From Usnea hakonensis (lineage: Eukaryota; Ascomycota; Lecanoromycetes; Lecanorales; Parmeliaceae), in NCBI GenBank assembly GCA_013423325.1, contig BLJB01000180.1:307851-371850 (forward strand): DNA of 64,000 nt. The letters run 5' to 3'. How positions within the stretch are numbered: the first letter of the stretch is position 1; every line of letters begins with the position of its first letter. Below, in pieces: positions 1-11,490 of this stretch. Below the pieces are notes generated by a model that worked only from the letters and a program-made list of their open reading frames with translations, had not been told where the DNA came from and made no database searches. The position numbers and the translations under genes were made by a program.

Positions 1-1603
1 ACTTATCGCTTAGTTTTTCACCCTCTGAATAAGTTTCCAGGGCCAATTGGGGCAAGAATTTCAAACTTTTGGTTATCAGCACAATTGAAAGACGGCGATG
101 CCTTTCGACAGATATAGAACTTATATCAAAAGTATGGCGACTTTGTCAGGGTAGGATCCTCATCTCTATCGATAATATATCCGAAGGCAGTCAGTGTTAT
201 TTATGGTTTAGGTTCCAAGTGTATAAAAGTAGCTTTCTATGATCTTACGAAGCCCATGGTATCTCTATAAACGCTACGTCTCAAGGCTTTATATGATTAA
301 AGACGACGTATCTGGAGTCCAGCCTTTAGCGACAAGGCGCTTCGTGGATACGAAGAAAGAATAAAGCAGTATCGTGATAAGCTTATTATCAAATTGAAGC
401 TTTTAACGGCCAACCAATCAACGCGACTAAATGGTTTAACTTGTATACCTTCGATGTGATGGGGGATCTCGCCTTTGGTACCTCCTTTAATATGTTAGAA
501 ACGAGTGAGGAATATTGGGCTATTAAGTTGCTCAATCAAGGCATTGAACCCCTCTCGTGGATGTTTCCAATGTGGTTCTTTAGATTGATGACCGCAGTTC
601 CGGGACTTACGAGGAACTGGTGGAGGTTTATTGATTATTGTGCTCAGAGACTAGATGAGAGAATGAGTGTAAGCCGCCTCAGTTGATTTCGAGATCCAAA
701 CATAATGATTTTAGATGAGATCGGATGTCCCTGATATCATGACAACAATCCTCAGCTCTTTAGAAGGATCTAAGCCTAAGCCAGAAGAGCTGAACATGCT
801 AAGGGGAGACTCTCAATTAATTGTTGTCGCGGGAAGGTAATATGAGTGATGAAATACTCCTTGTTGTAACTGACTAACTCAAAAATCTAGCGATACCACT
901 GCTGCCACTTTAACCCATATTATGCTTGAGCTAGCTCGGCACCCTGAGCATATACAAAAGCTATACGAAGAGCTTGCTCCTTATATGCCGGATCCTACCG
1001 TAGATGTCTCGCATCAGCAGATTGCAAATCTGGACCACCTAAACGCAGTCATCTACGAAACGCTACGTATGTATCCACCTGTGCCTACCGCGTTGGAGCG
1101 CAAAACACCTCCAGAGGGTATTGATATCGGAGGGATATACATACCCGGCAGCATGACTGTTTGGTGTCCTCAATACGCCATAGGACGAAGTAAGGAGTTC
1201 TTACACAATTACTCTAGTTCTCTGCTTATGTTTTTATAGAAGAGGAAATCTACACGCATGCGCACGCCTTCATACCTGAACGCTGGTACATGTATCCAGA
1301 AATGGTCAAGGAAAGGTCCGCATGGGCGCCTTTTTCTAGTGGTATTTATAGCTGATACATCTTCCCTTCGAGGTCTTCTCCATCTGACTTTATGATGCAG
1401 GCTCCTATGGCTGTATTGGCCGCCCTCTCGCCTTGATGAATATTCGTGTGACTGTGGCGCGATTGATCATGAATTTCGATATCCGATTCTCATCAATTGA
1501 CGATAACGGTAGAAGATTCGAGGCTGCGACAAGAGAGCACTTCACATTATGTCCAGCAGAGCTTAAGATATGCTTTAAGAAGCGCCGAGTCTTGACAAGG
1601 TGA
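1..1603 (+). pseudogene. Cytochrome P450 pseudogene (5' end outside window)
   Basis: A P450 monooxygenase reads from the proline-rich post-anchor segment (HPLNKFPGP at the window edge) to the end. Visible landmarks are the I-helix AGSDTTAATL across the splice at 836/891, the ExxR helix YETLRMYPPVP, PERW, and the haem-binding FSSGSYGCIG with the conserved cysteine. Introns 669-714, 837-890, 1190-1239 and 1342-1400 keep the 3' half open. The 5' half is broken: in-frame stops at 115-117 (TAG), 268-270 (TAA) and 298-300 (TAA), plus a one-base frameshift near 393-398. Each stop is what CAG or CAA gives after C-to-T at CpA, the RIP signature. The membrane anchor lies upstream of the window. The family type is typical of fungal secondary metabolism, but the substrate is unknown. 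Sequencing error could explain the frameshift but not three matching stops. Confidence 0.85.
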
Positions 1604-2417
1604 TTGTCGTGAGAGATGGAGTGATTTGTTCAGTTACTGTGTAGCTATCACATACACTTCGAAGACTTCATGAGGACTCTAGCAAGTGTTGAGCCTTCTA
1701 GTTACGGCGATTTCCAGTATTATGCGATAGCAGCTACCTCTTACCAATGCATGCGTTCATACATCTTTCTTTCTCGATTTTTATTAGCTAACAGTCACCA
1801 ATGATCTCGCACCATGTTCAGGATCACAGTGACACTATGACAAAAAGCCTAGTAGGGCCCGACAGACATTGATATAAAAAGAGGAGTGAGGAAGGCTAGA
1901 CTTTTAGTTCTAGCTATACGTACGGCGTTTTGATGAAAGCCTAAAGATGTCCCAAGATAAGCAGGAAAACCATTACGAAGTGGCTGAATGCCGACTACAT
2001 TAAGGACGTTTTTTTTTTGGGAAGCGGGCTACAATCATAATGTCGGCACTAGTTTCTCTGAAGTTCGGACTGTTCTTGGAAGTGCCGCAGTAGTTTCAGA
2101 TGTGGGGTTTCTGATCTTCCAACGATCATGCATAGTCTGGTCAAAGGCGAAGATGGTGCATAAACAAAGCGGCGAGTCAGAGGGCCGACCGTAGTTGGAC
2201 CAACGAAATGAGAGAGGGGTAATGTGGACCCCCAGATGTGTAGGATCTTCATTCAAGCATGCAAGTGGGGGTCGATCACCCTCGACCTTCCTTTGCTTAC
2301 TTCCCCCGGTGTTCTCCGAGCGAGCTTGGTTGGAACTGATTAAATCATTCAGTCTGTCCTTTCGAGCCAATTTTATCCTTCTATCCTGTCGTAGTAAAAC
2401 TAAAAAGCGACGTGAGA
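1604..2417. other. Intergenic, no gene seen
   Basis: About 800 bases between the P450 relic and the broken dehydrogenase. Short open frames on both strands overlap each other, have no recognisable domain and no convincing splice sites. I see no RNA gene or repeat. Confidence 0.6.
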
Positions 2418-3584
2418 ATGTCTTCTGCGGACTCACTAGACCGAGCAAGCCTCTTCGATTGCACTGGTCTCGTCGTGATTATCACGGGAGGAGGAACAGG
2501 TAGATGCATTTTTGCTTCTCTTGCTTGTCTTACTCTCCTTGTCCGCCTTTGCTACTGGCTTGCAAAATCTTTCTATCTTCGCAAAGCAGAGTTGTTGATT
2601 CATCGGTTCTTAGGTATCGGATGCACGATGACCCGCGCCCTATCACGGAACGGCGCCACGGTCTGCATCCTCGGATGCCGCGACCGCTCTACTCACCATC
2701 TAGGAGGCCCAGGCACACCTTTGGGCCACTCCAATTGAGGACGTCACCGAAGTTTACAAGATCAATGTCGCAGGGGCGCTGTACACGGTGATTGCATTCT
2801 TAGATTTGTTAGACGAAGGGAACAAGAAAGGCAATGTAAGACAGACGAGTCAGGTCTTGATTACGAGCTCGATTGGTGGGTTTCACCGCAGCTGGCCTCA
2901 GGCGGGCTTGGCCTACACGACTAGCAAAGCCGCGGTGACTCATTTGGTCAAGAGTCTGGCGAGTTTCTTCATCCAGTGGAGACTTAGGGTCAATAGTTTA
3001 GCACCGGGACGTAAGTCGATTCCGATATTAACATGAAAGCCATGATAAGGCGACTTTGGGTTGTTGTGACGATGAGGAGCACCGTACTACGCTGTATTCC
3101 CCTTTCCCCCCTCTACCCCTCTCCCCCCCACAGCACCCTTTTTCATCCTAAAATATACCTACAAACACCCTGAACCCATCTTTTTTTGATTTATCAAAGT
3201 TTCGAAAATCGAGCATAGCCCACACCGCCCGACTTGCAGGACAGGGCAATAAACAAACCATATAGTACCTTGCCAAACAATTTAAACAGCTTCCCAAAGC
3301 GAGCATGTGCAATCATTGCTGTAATTGAAACCTGGCTGACATTGATATCCGCAACATTTCCAGTCTTCCCGTCAGAAATGATGCAAGCGGTTTTCGGCAA
3401 CGAGGACATGACCGTTGAAGGCGCAATTCCAAAGACCATGCAGCCACTGGGTCGGGCGGGCAGCGATGAGGAGATGGCAGGAACCATTATGTATTTTGCG
3501 TCCGAGGCAGGCGCGTATTGCTCAGGCACAATCCATGTTGTCGATGGAGGCAGGCTTGGCGTACAGCCTGGTGCGACGTATTGA
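2418..3584 (+). pseudogene. Short-chain dehydrogenase (SDR) with internal deletion
   Basis: Classical SDR remnant. Exon 1 (2418-2499) ends in the Rossmann motif TGGGTGIG, which is completed after an intron at 2500-2613. The C-terminal half carries DVTEVYKINVAG, the catalytic SS...YTTSK (Tyr-x3-Lys), and after an intron at 3012-3362 the terminal FPSEMM...VVDGGR segment. The part between about 2680 and 2745, expected to hold the NNAG motif and some 60-70 residues, is missing. The reading frame also changes there (stop at 2736-2738). Without that core the enzyme should be inactive, so I call a pseudogene. Substrate unknown. Its neighbours are also relics (P450, DBP3 copy). Confidence 0.8.
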
Positions 3585-3959
3585 AGAATGAAAAGAGTGC
3601 GAAGTTCCAGCTTGTCTCAAATTTTTTATGTGCGTTTGTTCCTTGGTAGCAAATCCTACAAATTCTATAATGTAACATACCTTCCATACGAAAAAAATTA
3701 TACTCCAAAACTCTGGACGACCACAAAGATGCTGGCACTTCTGCAATAACACAAGCGCCAACTAGTACGGTGTTGACAAAGAAGAACGTAAAAAGAGCTC
3801 AAGAAAGAGGAGGCGGGAAGACGGATCTGATACAGCTGTTGATATTGGCGATGACCGCGGGAGCAAACCCTCGAAGTAGGAGAGAAGAGAGGCAAAAATG
3901 CTGAAGAAATTGGCCGAGGCGCCGCGCGCTGGCCAGGAGGTAAATGGAATCCACTAATT

Positions 3960-4940
3960 AACAACGATGCGAGCGCCTCGGGAAAAGCAGCCACCAATAG
4001 AAATAAGAGCGAGGGCAAAGTTTCGAAAGAGGCGCAAAAGGAGGCTAAACGATTGCAAAGGCAAGTGAAGGAGCAGGGAAACGGTCTCGAAATAGATAAA
4101 CGCCTGCCAGCAGCGAATGGTGTTAATAGTATGGACATAGCTCCTGGAGAGACTAGTCGGAAGGCGGAGAAGACACGACTGAAAGCAGAAAAGAAGGCTT
4201 CCGAGTTGGAATAATTAACGCCGGTTCGCAATCGAATTCTACTAATAATATATCCAAGGTAAACCTAGGCTATATGGAAGATTCAGCTCTTATAGCGCTT
4301 ATATAATCCGACATTGATGACTTCCTCTCCACTATTTTTATCACGATTAGCGACCTAGTCTCCTTAAAGAATCTCCGCCCGGTTACTAAATTCTCTTAAC
4401 TTCCTACCTATACTACGGCCTCTTCCTCGCCACTTACCGCCTGTCAAAGACCCGTCTGCCGCGTGGCCGTTCCTCCTCTCCGGCCGCGACGTTATCAGAC
4501 TAGATCCGGTAAGATACTCGCCTTCGGTATCCCCTATATACGGTCCAGAATAACTTTATCTAGGGCGAAAGGGCTTAATAGTTAGAGTAGTTACTATCTC
4601 CCCTACCCGCGAACTCGCCGTATAGATTTATGTTTAAATCGAGATCTTCGCTACCCCTACTAATTTATCTACCGTCTACGTTTACGGCGGTGTACCTAAA
4701 GACCTATAACGCCTAGCCTTAAAAACCGTATATATTATTATCGCTACTCCCGGCCGGCTAAACGACCTATGAACGAAAACTCCGCTGACCTCAGTAACGT
4801 TAAATATCTGGTCCTAGATAAAGTAGACCGTATACTCGACAGAGGCTTCGAAGAAGAGATCCGAAAAATCATCTCCACAACTAACAACTAAGGCCGCCAA
4901 ACCCTTATGTTCACCGCCACCTGGCCCCTTTCGGTCCGAA
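3960..4940 (+). pseudogene. DBP3: RIP-mutated partial copy of DEAD-box RNA helicase DBP3
   Basis: Conceptual translation across stops matches the N-terminal half of Dbp3, the nucleolar DEAD-box helicase of 60S ribosome biogenesis. At 3970-4213 there is a Lys/Glu-rich tail. From about 4270 the segment SDIDDFLST...TISD follows, then RPVTKFS, AAWPFLLSGRDVI, a degraded GSGKT (GKILAFGIP at about 4505), LVLDKVDR in place of the DEAD box, RGFEEEIRKI and the SAT motif as FTATWP. The copy stops after helicase domain 1; domain 2 is absent. In-frame stops replace glutamines (CAA to TAA), and DEAD becomes DKVD by G-to-A and C-to-T changes, as RIP produces. The functional gene must be elsewhere. The 5' limit is approximate. 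Confidence 0.75.
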
Positions 4941-4986
4941 ATGGGGTATTTGAAGCCTAAGCAGCGATGCTGCAAGGCTTTGATTT

Positions 4987-5023
<37 letters not shown>

Positions 5024-5910
5024 AATATGAAAACTGTCAATCACCTCCAAACTTTCCAACATCGAAGGCTTTAGGTCACCCAACAACATATGATCCTCCA
5101 GTCAGCTCGCATGAGGTATCAGATCTCCCGGGTTATAAGATAATATCCGACCTTCAGCACTCTGATTCGGAAAAAACAGTCGTCGGAGCTTTTAATCGCA
5201 TCGTTCATCAGACTAGCCTGACACCCATCGCGAGGATGACCACCCATGCCAACATGATCGTCTTTCGGTATATTTTTCTTGAGAGATGTATCCTCAGCAA
5301 AGTGGAGTGATGTGTACGAAGACATTAAAACTCGTGCAAGGGTCATGAATTATGTACATAATTAATGAGACTCTCGGACCCTGCATTACTACCCCTCTCA
5401 TCCCCTCGACCCTGATCTATCCATTCAAACACCCCTGCATTCATCAAGAGTGGCTGAAATATAGGACACTCATCCTGATTCGTCATCTTTTGTAAAACAT
5501 AGAGCAAGAGTCCGATCTAGCAGCTCGTTCTACTTCTACGGTAAACCCAATCATGACGAATTGTCAGATGCGATAGATTTCTAACGTGAAGAATTTGTTT
5601 CGTCCAGCTTTATACAATTGAGCTCGCTATTACGTTCTGGAAAACATTCTTAAAAAAACAGGCTGACCTTACGCGTGCAACCCCCCTCTCCTACCGCAAG
5701 AAGGAAGGAGCGAGTTCATACAGAAGGGGCCCCTCGAAGAAAGGGAGGATCCTATCTACTCGTGACCGCTCTGTAGCTTTAAGATGTACCAGCTTTCAAG
5801 CTTTCAAGACTGCGTGTACCCTATATATTGGGGGTATGTACGCCTAGTATAGGGAGGGATGCACACGTAAGCTTTGCCTGAAAATTTCAAAAAGATAATT
5901 CCACATCATC
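4941..5910. other. Intergenic, no gene seen
   Basis: Apart from the GA microsatellite this stretch has only short, domain-free open frames. The best is a 75-codon frame on the minus strand at 5119-5346, which I do not accept as a gene. Confidence 0.5.
4989..5020. repeat. (GA)n microsatellite
   Basis: About 16 perfect GA units directly downstream of the DBP3 relic. Simple-sequence DNA, no function inferred. Confidence 0.95.
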
Positions 5911-8089
5911 CTAAGGACCTAAGAACGGGCAATCAAATGTCCTCGTGAACCCACCATCCCACGGAATCCACTTCTGGGCCTCCGTCTGATTACAACAGTA
6001 AAAGCCATTTACCGACTGCGACGGACCGTCACTACTATAGAACTTGACATTTCTGATCGAAAACTGCAGCAGAGATTTGATATTCGTAGGATTCTTGACA
6101 AAGATATTCACCGTATTGGTGAGCGGGTTCCCGGGTTCGACACCCTTGGCGACTCCTCCCTGCAGGACGGTGGCATTGTTGGAGATCTGCTCGTTCAAGG
6201 TGTAGGTGTAGAGGGTGTAGAGGACCTGGCTCCAGACGTCGTGCATCTGCTGTGTGATTTGGATGCGATACTTGTTGTCGTCCGCGGACGGCCACGCGCG
6301 GAGGGAGCATTTGAGCACTCGCGTCGGCCCACCGTTATCTCCCTGCGCGTACGGGCCTGCTGAACAGTGGAATTTGGCATCGTTGTTCGTCTCGGTCCAG
6401 TCGAAGGTGTTTCCGAACGAGTCGGTGAAGGTGAAAATCAGCCCCGCGGTGCTCTGGCTGGTGGCATCGCCGGTCCACTGCACGGTCAACGTTCCGGGGG
6501 AGATGGGCACGGTGAAGGATTGGGTGGTCACGACGCCGGATACTTTGATGTTGCCGGCTGAATCTCCCACGGACCAATCAATTGATGGCGTGTTCTTACC
6601 GGCAACACCGAGCGTTTGTACGAAGTCGAGGGTGTATTGTCCATTCTGCTGAATCTGAGCGGGTGTCAGTGGCGTTGCGACGGCGAAGCTTCGCAGGTAT
6701 CCTGGTGGGTCTTTCGCGTCGACACAGACACAGCCGGGGAGACTGGTACAGGTCCCGGCGGTGACAGTGGGATCCGACGATGGTTTCGAATTTCCACCAC
6801 AGTTGCTGCAGTTGGGTGTATACGCTGGACACTTTTTTGATCCCGACTCTTGAGGTGACTGGCTCGTCGCAATGACACTTGCGGGTATGATTACTCGAGT
6901 AGGATTGGATGGTGTTTCCGCAAGCTCTGACCAAGCTGCCATCAGAAACCACTTGGCGGCCCAAGTCAGGTAGGGGTCAACCAGATTAGCAACCTGTTTG
7001 CCGGCTGCGATAACATCTGATAGCAGGTTTGTTAGGGTCGCACCGAGATCTGGGAGTACGAATTCTGTAGGGAATATCAGAAACTCGAAGACACCTCCCG
7101 GCCCCATCTGCTGTATGGCCTTGCTTGCCACAATTCCCGCACGAGTCCCTGGTGGACAAGAAGCGCGTTTCCTTGATTCGGAGCATGGTCCAAACGTTTC
7201 TACCAATGATAGGAATTCGAAGGCCTGGTCGGGCGGCCACACGAAAATCAGATCATGGGTACCGTTGTTTCCAGCTGAAGCGGTTGCGGTAGTAACAGCA
7301 ACTTCTCTGCTTGTGTGTCAGCTTTGTCCAACGATACCTGAAGGGAATTATACGAGATGGACACATACACGCTTGTAGGACTTGGGACTACCGTTATCAG
7401 GTCACCGCCGCTTGTTGAGGTTGCGATCACAACGGTGCTGGAACTTTCCGCCGCTATCAATTTTGCGACATTTGCGCTGGGAGCTCGGAGTCTGCTGATA
7501 GCCTTTTCATGCTGACGCATCTGGACATACTCGATGGCCATTCCGGCAGCCACGACGCCAGCAATGACTACGGGTACAAAACGTTTCTCGGCGACACGTT
7601 TCTGGATGCCCTGCTGGTCAATCTGCATGCAGGCTTCCAGGCTGACTTGGCAGTAAGGGCTATCGAGCCCATTTGGGCAAAATTGGTCATAGGTTGCGCT
7701 CAAATTATTCGCCGCGTCTTCTCCGAAGGCGAGTAACGCATCTCCATTTAGACTGGGAGCATCCGTAATCAGCTGAATTTGTGTGCCCGTCGCTGTCACG
7801 GTGACCCCGTCTGGCTGTATAGGTTTAGCAACGGTCTCTCATAACGTATGTCAGGGAGACTGACGAGTGATTGATCGAAGTCGGTCAAGGGCGCAAGAGT
7901 TATTGTCGGTATGGATGCGTCCTGTGCCTGTAACTTGTTCTGTACGCGTGAGATATTCTGTGCGCGTGATATGTTCTGTGCGCCTGATATGTTCTGTGCG
8001 CGCGGAATCAATTGTTCGAAATGCGGTTTTGAAAGTTCTGCAGTGTTACACAATGAAGGTAGAAGAAGGACAAGCGCTGGTAGAAGCAT
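5911..8089 (-). CDS. Secreted hypothetical protein, 688 aa
   Basis: Three exons: 8089-7865, 7814-7369 and 7306-5911. Intron 1 (7815-7864, donor GTCAGT, branch GCTAAAC) is in phase 0. Intron 2 (7307-7368, donor GTATGT, branch GCTGAC) is in phase 2. Together they remove two apparent frame breaks and give 688 residues. A hydrophobic signal peptide (MLLPALVLLLPSLCNTA) starts the protein. Near residues 30-53 an AQNIS unit is repeated. A hydrophobic stretch VVIAGVVAAGMAIEYV (about residue 140) may be a membrane or buried helix. The middle has a Cys-rich patch (CPAYTPNCSNC, then CVCVD). The C-terminal half is beta-rich in character and ends in another Cys-containing block (FYCCNQTEAQKW). No family recognised; probably secreted or cell-surface. 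Confidence 0.75.
7935..8012. repeat. 18-bp coding minisatellite, four units
   Basis: Consecutive 18-bp units (core TTCTGTGCGCGTGATATG on the plus strand) encode RAQNIS, GAQNIS, RAQNIS and RVQNKL just after the signal peptide of the secreted protein on the minus strand. Unit number may vary between strains. Confidence 0.85.
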
Positions 8090-8997
8090 GATTGAACGGT
8101 GAGAAGCTGCTCAATCAGCCTTCAGATGATATATTCCCCAAATGGTGCAGCATTCGCTTGCCAATACCTTATACCAAATCGACTTGAAAGTTGCCTTGCC
8201 CAATTTCCCATTTCTTCAAAGCTCATACTGTCTGAGAATGCCATTTTCATATTCATACTTGGGCTCTGCAGGTTGCAAACAGGTTTCCCAGGGTTTGAAC
8301 ACGATTGTTTATTAACAATACGAGATTGTTGAATTTCTGAAACATCGTGTTGCTCCTTGCCTTGCCCGTTGCAACTTTGCAGGCGGGACCAATTTGGTAC
8401 GGCATGGCAGTACAATGATCTAGATTCTGACGAGTGCAAATTAATATAAATTGCATTTTACGAGTACGCGTGTCGTATAGTACTATATACTGAAGTATCC
8501 AAGTAAAAGTTGAAAAAATAAGATTATGTTGTACTCGGGAAGAAATCAAGTTGGAGGCTCAGCCTTGTGATTATCTTACCTTAGCGTGTGCTCCGTAATC
8601 TTTCCACTTCAAATGAACGCGCCAGGGAAATATTCGGATTTAAAACCGAGTATTCTAATCTAATCTAACTTCCTTTTTTGGTTACTGTTGTAAACAATTG
8701 TGACACTTCCCAGCCAACACCAACATGTTTACGATGTAATATCATATTGTTACAGCCTCTCTCTAGCCCGAGCAGACACGAGATGGCTACATCGGCAGTC
8801 ATTAAGTTAATCAATAACACTGTTATACACACACTCTCTCTTTCTCTTTCTGCAGCCCGTGCCAACACGAGGATGCTAGCGTACCTCGAAATGACCTCGA
8901 GTGCGACAAGGCATCACGGCACGAGCTCAAGAAGACTTGTTCAAATATATGACTATAGACTCCGCTCGTATGGACTTGCTCACACAAATCTGTCATT
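8090..8997. other. Divergent intergenic region, no gene seen
   Basis: About 900 bases between two divergently transcribed secreted-protein genes, so both promoters should lie here. It is AT-rich with a CTCTCTTTCTCTTTCT tract near 8836. Open frames within it have no recognisable domain. Confidence 0.5.
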
Positions 8998-10673
8998 ATG
9001 CGCGCAGACCACCTTCCTCTTTGGCACCTGTTTATCCTTTCCTTCTACTTGCCTGTTGTGCTTTCTGTCATCAGCGACCCTACTGGTATTCCCCAAACGT
9101 TCTGGTTTGACAGTAGCTGCTCACAAGAAGGTTTCGATGAGAATCATATCGGAGAAACAATCAATCTTGCCGGAGCTGGAGCTTATCGACTATTCAACGA
9201 CAACGATCCCTACCAAGCTTGGATCTTCCAGAAATTGTTTGGTCGTGCAAGAGACACACGAGTGTTCAACGGAGAGTCGACCTCAGAAACATGGAATGTA
9301 TTGAGTATGTGCGATTAGAGATACCAAATGAGATGCTGTATGATGTACTGACCCACTTCCAAGGCATATTAGCTTGGATCGCCAATATGAAGTTGGAAAC
9401 GACAAGAGATAACGCCGATGTACGTACTATGCCGAGTACTCTTTGCCATTTGACAGCTGCGTCGGGCTCTCTACTTTAAATCGGGCTGTTTCAATGATTC
9501 GATCTGCTGCTAATCCCGACTTATATCTAGGTCAGGATATATTGTGGTATGTTGGATTTGCATTGTTTCAGCACCCGTCGGTAGGAAGAATACCATGGTG
9601 GCGGCAAGAGCACCGCACGCTTGTCCTTTCCGAACCAGTGCACACAGCATGTATCTCACAGCAGATGAAAGGATCCAAAGGCAAGGAGCTCACGTTGACA
9701 TATTGCTGTAATCATAGACAATGACGAAAGATGGACGCTGGTACCCGACGATGCAGCATCGGTTATACCAGGATTGCCGCCCAATTCGCGCCGAACATTT
9801 GGCATTTCTCAAGAGTTCGAGGACAAAGAAAACTACATGCGCAGGGATACATCGGACAAAGGATGCGCGGAATCTGAGCAGCTAGGAGTCACGTACACCA
9901 CACCAATACCTTATGATCCCAATTCCCGCGGTACTAGAGTCCCACAAGGCTATCACAGCTTCCGCCAAACCATTACGGTAGGTCTGCAGTCTTCTCTGGT
10001 TAAAGAGGACGTGTGCGTATGATTACTAAAGCGAAGCGTACGTTTAGATCTGTGATCTCTCGCTTCTGCACTCTGAATTCAGTCGTCTGAGTGAGCTAAG
10101 CAATGAGGACTGGGACGCATTGGAGATATTTACTCTTGAAAGTATACCAACAGTTGTTCTACTGTATCAGGTGAGTCATGTTGAACCAACGGGCACAGGG
10201 TTCGTATTCAAATTCTAACTGAAACCAGTTTCTAACCCTCAACAACTACAGACGTGAGTCTCCCCTACTCCCAGTGCCCGTCACATCTCTACCAACCCAC
10301 AGAGGTCTTCCTTCTAGACTAACATCGCCCTCTTCTTTTAGTCTACCGTGGTGATGGTACTGTGAACATTGACCAAGGAAATTTTGAAGCTGCGGAGGAC
10401 TCATGGGCCAATGTGATACAAAACCCGCCAAGCAATGTCGGTTTCGTTCACAAACCAGGCCCATACCTATGGAACGCCATTTTTGCGTTGTTAGCTACCG
10501 GGGGTTGGGCTCTACGACAAGGTCTACCCCAGGACAGCTATGTGGCTGGAGTGGACCTTTTGCAGTACAACAACGCGCTCAAGACTATACCGTTTCGGGC
10601 TCCTCCCTTAGTACCCGCCTCACTGAACATACCAGCAGGGATATTCAATCGTCCACCACCTTCATCCTTTTGA
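8998..10673 (+). CDS. Secreted peptidase-like protein, 372 aa, seven exons
   Basis: Exons 8998-9304, 9364-9419, 9531-9546, 9718-9977, 10048-10170, 10229-10253 and 10342-10673. All junctions keep frame and sum to 372 codons plus stop. The signal peptide is followed by FWFDSSC. Exon joining restores ADVRIYCDNDERW across the 16-nt third exon, a pattern I associate with a fungal family annotated as putative secreted metallopeptidase-like. Next come ICD and a segment SIPTVVLLYQFLTL, where that family usually has HExxH. No HExxH is present, so zinc peptidase activity is doubtful. The C-terminus is ordinary (GDGTVNIDQGN, then WNAIFALLATGGWAL). Family assignment is from memory of sequence style and is tentative; the exon model is better supported. 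Confidence 0.7.
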
Positions 10674-11490
10674 TATGTCATGAAGTAGTTCGATGTCATT
10701 TAAATCATATGACACACAGAAAACCTTTGTAAACTGAGAATAATCGACTGCCAGGTCTACCATTGTCAGATGTCTCTTAAAGGCAGCTCACCAATGCCAT
10801 TGCAGTGTCTTTTTTTTCGACCTTTGCCTAAAACTTGCCGATACGATTGACCCGCGAAGCGAAGTGCAAGCGTAGAGTCGATCTAGGAGAGACGGAATCT
10901 CAGTATCGAGACTAGGTAATTGATTTCACCGTGAATACAAACACTCTCGATACCAACCTCTCTGCACATACATATATATATATATGTCCCTCTCTCTCCG
11001 GTGCCTAAAATCCCACCACCTCGATCTCCCTCCCATCTCCACCGTCTCCATCCCACATATCCAACAAGTCCATCAATACTGGTACTCCCCCATCCTTCTC
11101 TCCACCGCCAACTCAATAGAACAGAACACAGCAGCCGACTCATCCACCCCGCACAGCATACCGCCCGAGCGCAACTTCCCTTCAACGGATGGCTGGTGTA
11201 GCAAATCTCATCGTTCATAGCGACTCTCGCACTTGAACAGAGGGAATGTCTTGTCGGGTCATGTCGTGTCATGTCCTTTCTTCAGATTCATTCGTTATTT
11301 CTCGATAAATAATTCCCTGCACTGAATAGCACCCTACGATAGTTGGAAAGCAGCGTATCTGTGAGATCATTCGTAGACTCATCTACTATAATGTAAACCT
11401 AGCTATCAACACAAGTCATTCTAGCCAGCCGACACCGCAAGTGTGGACAGTAGCTACAATAGTCCTCAACACTCCCCTTCACCCTCTCGC
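10674..11490. other. Intergenic, no gene seen
   Basis: Contains a short TA run near 10972-10986 and pyrimidine-rich DNA to about 11100. Open frames on both strands are compositional and have no domain. Confidence 0.5.

Noticed and set aside
3698..4231. 177-codon minus-strand open frame
   Set aside because: Antisense of the Lys/Glu-rich DBP3 relic; no domain of its own.
5119..5346. 75-codon minus-strand frame
   Set aside because: No domain, signal peptide or splice partner; likely chance.
8998..10673. Apparent frameshift at about 9420 in the peptidase-like gene
   Set aside because: An open frame through 9443-9724 suggested a one-base deletion, but splicing around it with a microexon gives the family motif exactly.
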